From positions 17,758,638-17,822,637 of the forward strand of contig NC_092697.1 of NCBI RefSeq assembly GCF_964275005.1: 64,000 nt of DNA, written 5' to 3'. The position numbers and the translations under genes were made by a program. The first letter of the stretch is position 1, and each line of letters starts with the position of its first letter. Origin of the DNA: Diadema setosum (taxonomy: Eukaryota; Echinodermata; Echinoidea; Diadematoida; Diadematidae). The notes under the pieces were generated by a model, which searched no databases, was not told where the DNA came from, and saw only the letters and a list, made by a program, of their open reading frames with translations. Shown in pieces: positions 54,746 through 64,000 of the stretch.

Positions 54746-55193
54746 CAGTGACAGAACTTGGAGCCAAAGTTTTTACATATCCAATGGGGGAAAAAAAGTG
54801 TATTGTGCAGAGGGTAGTCTGGCTTTGTCCTTGATGAAAGGACTGAAGAAACAGCTGTATGAATGCACTTAACTCTGTTGAAGCCGAATCTCTTGGGACT
54901 GAAGGAAAATGTTTGACTTACAGAAAAGAGGACCTATGCAGGATGAAAAAAAAAAAAGAAAAAAAGAAAGGAAGGAATAGACCCTGGAAAAGTGATTGAC
55001 ATTCATAGGCGATGTTCAACTTCTGCAGGTTTGATTTACGCAGAGTCTACTGGTGTTTTCTGCCCTTTAACCCATTGGGTACGAGTCCCAAGTACCGGTA
55101 TACTTGGGCAGGGGTCTGTTGGAAATGAGTATTGTAGCAAAATCAGTCTGTCCTCAACAATTTAATGTGTTCTGTTCACCAGTTGGCACATTA
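54746..55193 (+). other. PARS2 3' flank
   Basis: Probably the start of the 3' UTR. No AATAAA. Contains a diverged GAGTCCCAAGTACCGG piece also seen near 46280. Confidence 0.4.
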
Positions 55194-55379
55194 CAGTGGA
55201 CTCCCGTTATAACGAAGTCCTCGGGACCGGCAGTTTTCTTTCGTTATAACGAAATTTCGTTATAACCGAATGAATAAACAATAAAAATACATAGAGTTGA
55301 TAATGTTGCGGCCCTAAATTTTATTTCGTTGTAACCGGAATTTCGTTATAACCGTGTTCCTTATAACGGGAGTGCACTG
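55194..55379. mobile_element. CAGTGCACTCCCGTTATAACG MITE, inverted copy
   Basis: 186 bp between TA dinucleotides. CAGTGGACTCCCGTTATAAC to TATAACGGGAGTGCACTG; the order is reversed relative to 36239-36678. Confidence 0.85.
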
Positions 55380-55966
55380 TAGCTGATTTCTTCTCCAATC
55401 TTTTTAATAATGTTGTGAGCTAACTGACTGTGGGATCATGGGATATTCTGTCCCTTGTATATCACAATGGCTTTCTCTTCTAGATAAATGGCATCGTTAC
55501 ACCTTTGTTGATTTGACTGAATATCTATTCAATCAAAGATTTATGGGTAATGTACCGACAAATTGGCTAGGTATAGTAAAAAGTCACAAGCAGAATGTTT
55601 GAGATCAGTAATAAACCCACCATTTCTGGCCAATACTACAGGCATAAGTAAATTATGGCTATTCAAGTGATGTGGGGAATGATATGAAAATGGGTTAAGT
55701 ATTGGTATGTGATAGAAACCTATCATTCATTATTACTTGCATCCACCGAGTCACTTTGTAGAAAAAGAATATGTATTGAGCTGATGTGTTGAGAAAGTCT
55801 TCTCAAAGGCTACCTCTCCCCCCCCCCCCCCCCCTAGTCATTATCTATTGTGGGTATCATTTGGGAATGATAATCGTGATCATTGAATTGTAGACAATGT
55901 CCTGAATATTGTGACCACAATCATCATCATGTGAATTACACCACATTTTATACCTTATGATCATAA

Positions 55967-56269
55967 CAGAGACTCCAACCCAAAGTACCTTCTGATCTGG
56001 AGATTCTCCCGCCTGAAACCCCTAGCAAACGGGAGACTCAAAGTTGATGTGTGCGAAGCGCGAAATTCCCAGGGTTCTAGATGCTCTCTGGTGCTATCTA
56101 AGGCTTATTTTTTCAACATACGATAGAAATATGTAAGAAATCCTATCCAACGGGAGACAAAGAGCCAGGGCGGGAGAAATTAAATCTCAAACGGGAGAAC
56201 GGGAGATTTTGCAAAAATGGGATTTCGGCGGGAGATCTCCCGTGGAAAATGGGAGAGTTGGAGTCTCTG
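55967..56269. mobile_element. CAGAGACTC inverted-repeat element, copy 2 (inverted)
   Basis: Reverse complement of 35404-35714. TCATAA flanks both ends (55961-55966 and 56270-56275). Confidence 0.85.
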
Positions 56270-57277
56270 TCATAAGTATGAGGCATGACAACAGTTGACA
56301 AAACTATCTGCAGGATTGTCTATAGACCTTGTCATTTGTTCTTTTATGCTCATGAATAAAAGACAGTGTGCTGGTTCCCCAATACCTCATGCAATAAGCT
56401 CATCATGAAATCCTAAAATGCCTCCTTGTGGTATTTTTCTCTTCCTTGTCATAAATCATTGAGAAATCCCGTGGTCAAATATGCACAGGGATGTAAAATT
56501 TATTCCTGTCTTTTCAATTTGTTTATTGCCTGCCATAATACATTGATGCATTTGGCACCTCTTTGAGAATAGAATCTGAAGATCTTTGTTGATATCAACT
56601 GGCAGGGAAGGAAACCTGATGAATTTTCCACAAAGAGTTTTAAACGCTATTGAGGGGCTTGAACCTTCTTGAAGTATCATTGTGTACACATGTACTGGTA
56701 ATTCTGCTCTGTGACGAGCATGGAAGAACAGAGTTACATGTGTACATTATTCTCCTGATACTACAGTGTATAACTGGATTGGTTAGTCAGAGTTCCTAGC
56801 TAATGCAAACCTCTGACTTGATGTTTTCTGCGTAGCCATTCTGGCAGCATTGCTATGTAAGGAAAGAACTTTTTTTTTTTGATAATAACTCATACATACA
56901 TGCAGAATGTACCATGTTAAAACAGGCTTCTCCCCTAACTCACATTTCCATAAATGGTTCAAATTATTTAAAGATATGAAAAGAAACATTTTGCTTCAAA
57001 AGCAAAGAAACAAACAAACTTTGCACCAAGGCAGGTCGAGGGAAAGAATCGATCCTTTGCATGTTTAACACATGATACATGTATTGATATGAAATGAATA
57101 AATGGTGGACATGGGAACACAAAACGAGCTCTCCAGGTGTTGTTGCTTGTCTTGCACGGATGTCAAACAAATTGACTGTTAGACTTTGATCGGCAAATGT
57201 AGGTACAACAGTGTATGTCAGTATATCAAATTTTTACTGCATTTTAATAGTCAGTGTCATTTGACACACAATACAAA
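56270..57277 (+). other. Intergenic, nothing recognised
   Basis: No gene or repeat family seen. Confidence 0.5.
56355..56360 (+). terminator. Possible polyadenylation signal of PARS2
   Basis: First AATAAA after the PARS2 stop that lies outside a recognised transposon copy (an earlier one at 55273 is inside an element). It would give a 3' UTR of about 1.6 kb containing two inserted elements. Weak. Confidence 0.2.
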
Positions 57278-57601
57278 TTGACCGATTCGGGTTCGTTGAG
57301 GGCAGCAGACATTTTACGGCACAGGGCGCAGCCATAGTGGGTGTATCAGCCGACCCCCCCCCCCCCCCCGCCCCCCCTGCTCTCCCCCCAACATGTTTAT
57401 CACGCACTTGTAACAAAGGTTCGCGCACTAAGCAAGCATTCGCGTACTCAGTACGAGACGCCCATTGGCTAAAGCAGTTTTCATTCTGCGCGCTAGGGAG
57501 AGGGGTGGGGAGTGGGAAGGGGGGGGGGGGGGTCGGCTGAATCACCCACTATGGCTGCGCCCATGCCAAAAATACACATAGCGCGTCACAGAATCGGTCA
57601 A
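57278..57601. mobile_element. TTGACCGATTC inverted-repeat element, copy 2
   Basis: Same orientation and same internal order as 47641-47985, with a longer C run at 57352-57369. Confidence 0.82.
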
Positions 57602-58023
57602 TACCACTTTGTATTTTGAATTGATGGATCTCCGTGAATGACAGACCTTAGATTGTATGTTGTGGACATCATGAGGTCACATGTCATATTGTATTTTGTG
57701 GAGGCCCTAATTTTTTATTATTATTTTTAAACTTTTAGTACATTGCATTAATCCCTCACAAGATTGACAATCCTGAAAACATAGATATGAAGCTACCAGA
57801 TGTAGAACTCGGGGAGGGGGGTCACACAGACTTCAAATGAAATCCATGATTTCTGATAGGCCATCAGTGAAGTCTGCCATAAATCTCAATAATCAAAAAA
57901 AAAAAAAATCATATGGCCTTTGTAAAGTTTCAAAGTACAGTCGTATATGGCAATTCTAGTGCAGAACAAAATTGGGGAGGGGGGTCAACTTAAGTGATAT
58001 ACATTGTACTCATAATTTCTTCA

Positions 58024-58024
<1 letters not shown>

Positions 58025-58065
<41 letters not shown>

Positions 58066-58068
58066 TAT
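58025..58068 (+). repeat. GT microsatellite
   Basis: TG repeated about 20 times with small breaks. Confidence 0.9.
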
Positions 58069-58107
58069 TGATTATGATATTATGTGTGTATATGTAGTAG
58101 TAGCAGC

Positions 58108-58264
58108 CAGTGGCTGATCGGGGTGGAGGTGGGGGGGGGGGGGGGGGGCCTTTAATTTAACAAAGAAATAACAAGTGGCACCAGAAATATTTTGTTGTGC
58201 TCCCAGCTACCCCCCCCCCCCCCCCCAATTCCCCTTATGGAACTCCTGGATCTGCCCCCGTTAG
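58108..58264. mobile_element. GGCGGATCCAGG element with G and C runs
   Basis: CAGTGGCTGATCGGGG at the left, GGAACTCCTGGATCTGCCCC at the right. It contains a G run at 58131-58148 and a C run at 58210-58226. Confidence 0.65.
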
Positions 58265-58739
58265 TAGTAATACAGCATATTATGTTAGTACATTGTAATC
58301 ATATACTACCTGTAGTAGATTTCTGGGACAATTGTGTACTGAGAGTTTTCTTCTATTTTGTTGTATTTTTACATTAATGTCGATGTTCTTTGTTAAACTG
58401 ATAATTATCAAGCTCATCTGTCTTTAATGAACTATGTTACTCAAGTGTTTCGATTTTGCTAACTAAATCCCCCGATGTCACCTTGTACTATTACAGCAAA
58501 AGAAACCGCATCTGCATGATTATAACATACAACAGGGTATGTGTAGGGAGGCCTTTGAGTTTATCTTTACAATGACAATTCCAGAATGTGTGATCCCTGT
58601 AAACAGTTTCATAGCAAATGTCCAGGAATTCCAGCCCAAATGCTAACTTTCCTGGAAGTACAAATCTTGGGTCGCCATTACATTTTTGAGGAATATGAAC
58701 ACTTCAACCCTAACAGGGCTTTGGGGGGGGGGGGGGAAT

Positions 58740-59405
58740 CCCCCCCCCCCCCCCTCGACGTTTCGCGCTATAATTTTGTAATGTGAGAAAGCCTCGTCGC
58801 GAGGCTTCTTGACTTTCTTCGTTCAAGTCTCGCGCAACTTTTGAGACCAAGAATAGTTGCAACGTCCGCGCATACTTTTTCGAAGCCACGCCCATTTATG
58901 TAACGGATTTCCTATGGAAAACAGTGCTCTGTCATGAAAGTCATAAAAACCTGATTATTTTTATAATTAATCACTTTCATGGATTAATTTTATGCTTATT
59001 ATGGTAGAAAAGTGGTCAGTGACAATTTCCAATTAAAAAAAAAAAACAAAGAAAAACAAAAGTTGAAAAACAACGAAATACATGACAAATTCTGAAAACA
59101 ATAGAATACATAAGAATTGAAATGACCTTTGGAAGTTTTTGTGATGTACAATTGTTGAATATGCCAAAACAGATTTACAGACCGAAAAGTAGACTCTCAA
59201 TGCTTTTAATTAGGCTAAAATATGATCTTGAGCTTAATTTGCATAATTTATCAATTAAATTTAAAAATTTATTGTTTCAAAAAATCTTATGACACAATCT
59301 TGTAGATTATGACGTGGATGTCACGCATGTCAAATTTCGTCGCGATCGCATCACTGATGGCCGAGATCTCGGAAAATCAGAAAAGCCCGCCCTGATTAGG
59401 GCTAA
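58740..59405. mobile_element. CCTAATCAGGGC element, copy 2 (inverted)
   Basis: Reverse complement of 32155-33078 without the hairpin insertion. Ends near CCCGCCCTGATTAGGGC. Confidence 0.75.
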
Positions 59406-59503
59406 GAGACCAGATCATTGAGAAAAAATCTTTTTGAGAACAAACACATGTAGAAAGATGGAAAGAATACACTGTATACATTTATCCTTGACCATTCTCA
59501 ACT

Positions 59504-59504
59504 A

Positions 59505-59537
<33 letters not shown>

Positions 59538-59559
59538 AAATAAAAAATAGATAAATAGA

Positions 59560-59602
<43 letters not shown>

Positions 59603-59603
59603 A

Positions 59604-59638
<35 letters not shown>

Positions 59639-59640
59639 AT
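59504..59640 (+). repeat. CA, AAAT and AGT microsatellites in series
   Basis: CA run 59504-59537, then AAAT/AATA units to about 59605, then eleven AGT units. Adjacent simple repeats of three types. Confidence 0.9.
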
Positions 59641-60378
59641 GATAATAATGAGCAGCATCTGGTCGACATTGTCACAGAGTGATTCTTTTCCATGCAGCTA
59701 CAAAATGACAAAACTGGTCAATATTTTGACAAAGAAGCAGCATGAATTTCGAACCGGTATGGCTGTAGCACAATAATAATCAGAGCTGGAACAACTGCAT
59801 AATCAATTCAATTTTGTTCAACAAAGGGAAAAATGATTAAAAGACAGGCCTTCAGTGATCAAACAATACAAATTATATGACAACAAAATCAATTGACAAG
59901 TTCACATTTTATTAAGTCGATGCTTACATAAAGTTGAGGCAAAAATAAATAAGGAGGTACATTGTATTGTTCTATTATTACCTTACGAACGAGGAGACCC
60001 AAACTGTGGCTACATGTTTAACAAAATATTTGCTATGTTGAACGAACTTTCTTGGCCAAAAAGGCTTCTTTAATACAAAGCATCCACTGTCTGAGTATAG
60101 TGACTAACATCAAAAGGCCAACTCGGAGTTTGCTATTGTGCACATGGGTACAATAATAACCTTTCTTTTCTCTCAGTTGGTTAGGCACTCCGCTCGTTTT
60201 CAAGCGACATAACGCATTGCTTGCCCGACGTAACAATTCATCAGTCATATTCGAACAAAAGAATGAACTTGCGTAGACCTGGTGACCACATGGTCTGTCA
60301 TTATGGAGTATGGACACTTGGGAAAACATATCATTCTTTGGCATTGAATGCATAAACAACATTTTTTTTTTCCCATTA
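59641..60378. other. Intergenic with an unexplained minus-strand frame
   Basis: A 109-codon frame on the minus strand (60362-60033) has no motif I recognise, no clear splice signals and no domain. I do not call it a gene. Confidence 0.4.
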
Positions 60379-60564
60379 CAGTGGGCTCCGGTTATAACGA
60401 AGTCCTTGGGACCGGCAGTTTTCTTTCGTTACATCGAAAATTCGTTATAACCAAACAAATAAACAATAAAAATACATAGAGTAGATAATGATGCGACCTG
60501 CATTTTTACTTTTATGTAACCGGAATTTCGTAACAACCGTTTTCGTTATAACGGGAGTGCACTG
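60379..60564. mobile_element. CAGTGCACTCCCGTTATAACG MITE, inverted copy
   Basis: 186 bp between TA dinucleotides, from CAGTGGGCTCCGGTTATAAC to TATAACGGGAGTGCACTG. Closely like 55194-55379. Confidence 0.85.
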
Positions 60565-61394
60565 TATTGCCAAATACCACTTTAACTGTTGTCAGGTGGA
60601 TGTGTTGGCAAGCACCATTTACGAGGATTAGTTGAATAATGAGACCACAGATGCTTATCCTCAGTGAATTTAAAAACCCAACATGCCCTGTGCGTCAACA
60701 ACCTTATACTGCTCAAAATGCGAAAATTGGAACCCCAGACTATTTTATAAACTTCACAGGGTTGATGTTTTACCCTTATTGGCTAGCAAAGGGCAAGGAA
60801 TACTTTCTGAGAAAAGGAAAATGTGTTTATATTTCTCTTGTTCATAAACGACTACAGTGTTCAAATTCAATACGCACGAGAAACTCGGACAACCATTAGA
60901 GATGTCGAGAATCACTCTTTAATCGTTGGTCAGTTATCATCAGAAGTCTGAGATGAATATTCATATTTTCTCTTTATGTTTCTTTGGTGTTTATTTGTTC
61001 ATAATTATATCCAGGATACAATAACCTGGCAACCAGGAGTGCAATAAAAGGATCCATTTCATTTCACCGATGAAGTCTTGACATAACACACTACTATACG
61101 TACGACCATTGCCACACGGCAGTTTACTCCAACGAAGCAAAACAAACGAAATGACAAGTGTAAATCAATAAATTTCACCAAAAGTATGAAATGTTTGGTC
61201 TCGGAAACAGGGTTGAAATTATTTTGTTCATCACGACTTGCAGGCACATTCGGTTTGATCAACAAAGTTCACTGTGCTGAGTATAATGGTTCTGTCACTG
61301 ATCTACATAGAGACAAAGACAAAATTATTGCTTTCATGTGGAAAGTCAAAACGAATCAACGATCATGGACCAGTACTAGTTCTTCAACGCTGTT

Positions 61395-61452
<58 letters not shown>

Positions 61453-61758
61453 ACACACACAATCACACAAACCCCTGACCCATAGTATTTTTTTTTTCCT
61501 TTTGTATTTTCTTTTCTGGTTGACTGAAACTCGTAATGGGTTGTCCTACATTGCTCAGAAGGACGCTCAGAGCGAGAATCGATCATCTTTACTCAGTGCA
61601 AGATAATCGACATTAAACACCTCCCGTAAAAGTCTGAAATACTAAAGTGGTTTGTTTGGATCAGAAATATTGCGAATACGTTTTAGTAATACGCAGCGCA
61701 GCATGTAATTGGTAGAAAAACTTGGCTTCCTTGACAGCAGTTCTGTTCTTTTTCAAAG
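60565..61758 (-). other. Probable 3' flank of the PKDCC-like gene
   Basis: The minus-strand 3' UTR should lie here. A minus-strand AATAAA exists near 60990. CA microsatellite at about 61397-61462. Confidence 0.4.
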
Positions 61759-61979
61759 TCACGACAACGTTGAAAACACATCAGCCAAGTCGACCAGCGA
61801 CTGATGAAGTTCATTCGCGTCTAGTTGATAGTTCATGAGTTTCTTGAGAAGCAAGTCTATCCTTCCCTTGATTCTGTCCGGCGGGTTGGCAAAGAGAGGT
61901 TCCAAAATTTCCACAGTGGCAAGGAGTACGTTGGCGTTGGCGTTGATCCCCACGCAGGTAGAGTTCACACATTCAATTC
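61759..61979 (-). CDS. PKDCC: PKDCC-like terminal exon
   Basis: Minus-strand acceptor TCTTACAG. Two bases complete the Gly codon begun in the previous exon, and the frame ends in TGA at 61761-61759. It encodes PPDRIKGRIDLLLKKLMNYQ and LHQSLVDLADVFSTLS. Confidence 0.8.
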
Positions 61980-62983
61980 CTGTAAGAAAAGGTTCGAAGC
62001 AAGGCAAACGTCAGGAGAAAAAAAAAATGTCTGTATAGTCCGCAGAATACGGAATGAACATTTCCAATGTTTATTTGAAATTTGAGAACTCATCACCGCA
62101 CACGCATGAAAACTGAAAAAAAGAATATACATTAAAAAAAAAAGAATAACATGTCACAGCTAATTAATTTGGTATTCTCCTCGTAGATATCGATATTTTG
62201 ATCTTCACGATATTGCAAGACGAAAATTAAGATACCTTTGCAGAACAGTTCGTAAAGTAAAACATACAACTTGATTCTAAAACGGTGAGAAAACGTGTTT
62301 CATCTAAAGTGCGTGTTACCCATCCATGGACTCCAAAGTAAATTTCTTGTACACGTTCTGTGTCAGGGTTTTCCCCGAAAAGAATGTAAAATGTGACTTG
62401 AGTAAAATAATGTTCATTTTTTTAACCTATGCACTAGGCCAATATTTCACACATTCTTGATTTAGCTTATTTGGGAACCATAAGAGCAAGGACAAAAAAT
62501 TGGCCAGCTATATACCCTCCACTGATTTCTAAGAGATCAATGGTCGCCTCGCCATTCCAGTGTAGTCTTCTTCGCGCCAGGATCTCAGACGTACCTCCAC
62601 AGCAACAAATAATTATATCCCCCTAGTAGCAAATAGAAATTGCTAGGCGGTTTCAGTCATTCCACGCACGATACAAGAATAGAACCGATTAGGGCCTACC
62701 TAACTCTTTAACATCAATCCAGAACAAAACCACCTTCACAAACCGTAGCTCAAATCATTTCATCAAGCAAAGCAAGCAGTATCATACCTGCGTTCTCGCC
62801 TAGTATCCCACAATCACGTGACTTCTGACACCGTCTCTCCTCGCTGGACATGTCGTCGAGATCGCCCAACTTGATCCTGCCGTCGACCATGATGAACTGG
62901 CTCAGTTTGAGGTCTCCGATCTCTAGTGAACCAAGCGGCGAGTTCTCCAGGAAGACGAGCAACTCCGCGATGTCGCTCCCGAC
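61759..62983 (-). CDS. PKDCC: PKDCC-like secreted protein kinase, last two exons (partial)
   Basis: On the minus strand, 62983-62788 joined to 61979-61759, about 138 residues plus stop. PKDCC (VLK) is a secretory-pathway and extracellular tyrosine kinase. The first exon shows SPLGSLEIGDLKLSQF, where DLKxxQ stands in the catalytic-loop position (compare HRDLKxxN), then VDGRIKLGDLDD, with DLDD at the DFG position. It goes on to EERRCQKSRDC, which matches the cysteine-bearing stretch of vertebrate PKDCC. The last exon begins GIECVNSTCVGINANANVLL, where the family has a C..C..NE pattern, and is helical to the end. The 5' exons, with signal peptide and N-lobe, must lie beyond 64000. The next exon upstream is not identifiable in 63000-64000. 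Confidence 0.82.
61980..62787 (-). other. PKDCC: Last intron of the PKDCC-like gene
   Basis: An 808-bp A/T-rich intron. I see no repeat family copy and no other gene in it. Confidence 0.7.
62788..62983 (-). CDS. PKDCC: PKDCC-like penultimate exon (catalytic loop and DLDD)
   Basis: Minus-strand acceptor ACGTCAAG at 62984 onward and donor GCAG|GTATGA at 62787. It encodes 65 residues plus one base. The open frame continues upstream of the acceptor, but that extension does not resemble the family. Confidence 0.82.
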
Positions 62984-63120
62984 CTTGACGTAAGGGAGAG
63001 AAGAAAAAATATGTCGATGACACGCCTTGAAGTGTAGGCTTTTAGGAGACATCTACAAACAAAATTTTCCCTTTCCATTGCTAGCTGCAATCGCTTCTAT
63101 ATCATGGACTTCATCATAAC

Positions 63121-63273
63121 CAGTGGCGGATCCAGAGGGATGGACCGGGCGCGCGCCCTCTGACTTTTTGTTAAAGCAAAAGAAATAAGAGAAAAAATGG
63201 GGGTGCGTGCCCCCACCTTTAATTTTATAATGGTGCCTCCCCTTAACAGAATTCCTGGATCCGATCCTGATAA
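63121..63273. mobile_element. GGCGGATCCAGG element
   Basis: CAGTGGCGGATCCAGAGGGA at the left, AATTCCTGGATCCGATCCTG at the right, with GGGCGCGCGCCC inside. Lies in the PKDCC-like intron upstream of the penultimate exon. Confidence 0.78.
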
Positions 63274-63856
63274 TGTATTTCGTGTAACAAATCAAGTTGC
63301 CCTTTTCTGACCAATACTAAAACACTTTCTAAGTTTGCTATTGAAGTGTCTCATTACACATGGAAATCACATTATAAAGTATAAGAATCATAAAATTTAT
63401 GTTTGCGTATTAAAGTGGGCTTATAGGCTACTATCTTTGTAATATAAGCCATATTTGTGTGTTTATGTGTGCGCAGTCAGCTCTTCTTGTTACGTACTTG
63501 TTGAGTCGTTATAGGGTTATTTATGATACATACCCATTCCCCGCGAGACCCCTTCCCATGATGCAAAGGAAATGACGGTCACTTCCGAACCACGCAAGCT
63601 TTTGAAGTTCAAAGTCAGCACATGAAAGCGCAGCCTCACTTTTGATACGGACCAGAGGGAGTTTTAGCCAGAGGTCACAACATCAAGACAAGTGCTGGCA
63701 GTCACAATCTTAACATGAATTACTGTCTCTGTTAGGACGTTTTACTAGGTTATGTGATCTTATAGGAGATCGGTAACTTCAACTTGTGCTTTGGGAATGA
63801 AAGTTACTCACTATCAATGTTTTCCAAATGACCATTTTTTTTTGTTTTTTGTTTTT

Positions 63857-63893
<37 letters not shown>

Positions 63894-64000
63894 CGTCAGC
63901 CCGGTACACAGCTTTTTTGGTCAATTTCTTACGCCTGGCGTGTTCAGGAGATGGAGTCACAACAGTTATATTTCCTTTGAACCCATTTCAATGCCACCAC
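63274..64000 (-). other. Intron sequence of the PKDCC-like gene to the window edge
   Basis: GA microsatellite at about 63859-63890. No exon of the gene could be identified with confidence. Confidence 0.45.

Noticed and set aside
60033-60362. 109-codon minus-strand frame
   Set aside because: No motif, no codon pattern or splice signals that I can support.
61356-61586. Frames through CA/GT microsatellites (also 24108-24575, 31690-32013, 33497-33814)
   Set aside because: They depend on low-complexity His-Thr or Cys-Val repeats.
63960-64000. VVALKWVQRK on the minus strand, resembling a kinase VAIK motif
   Set aside because: Too short, at the very edge, with no usable donor before a stop; probably chance.

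Overview
The window looks like a piece of a repeat-rich animal nuclear genome, most likely a marine invertebrate deuterostome and probably an echinoderm. This rests on spliced genes with GT-AG introns, metazoan-type proteins, the frequent TAGGCCTA word, and a very dense load of short palindromic transposon relics. The species assignment is an inference. Only about 3.9 kb of the 64 kb is coding sequence that I can support.

Four host genes can be read. (1) 9400-29964, + strand: a five-exon SAM-dependent methyltransferase of the bacterial Rv2258c type (winged-helix plus methyltransferase domain, 367 aa), with a 16.4-kb first intron. (2) 18641-21412, + strand: a two-exon Myb/SANT-like DNA-binding protein (367 aa) lying wholly inside that first intron. 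(3) 40494-54745, + strand: mitochondrial prolyl-tRNA synthetase (PARS2), eleven clear exons plus one inferred 13-nt microexon, 451 aa. (4) 61759-62983, - strand: the last two exons of a PKDCC-type secreted kinase whose 5' part lies beyond the right edge. PARS2 and PKDCC are convergent. I see no functional link between the four genes.

Layout: 1-8414 is repeats only (a TGACGT-rich satellite, CR1/L2-like LINE ends in both orientations, foldback and terminal-inverted-repeat elements). 8415-29964 is the methyltransferase locus with the nested Myb/SANT gene and a 4.4-kb pile of nested repeats at 12911-17343. 30000-40490 is intergenic and almost entirely transposon relics, several with readable target-site duplications. 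40494-54745 is PARS2, its introns filled with the same element families. 54746-61758 is intergenic repeats. 61759-64000 is the end of PKDCC.

The most useful observations are the nested gene, the frame-based evidence for a PARS2 microexon, a young 323-bp duplication in a PARS2 intron, and several element-in-element insertions whose order can be worked out. I found no tRNA or rRNA genes, no CRISPR array and no obviously novel multigene system.
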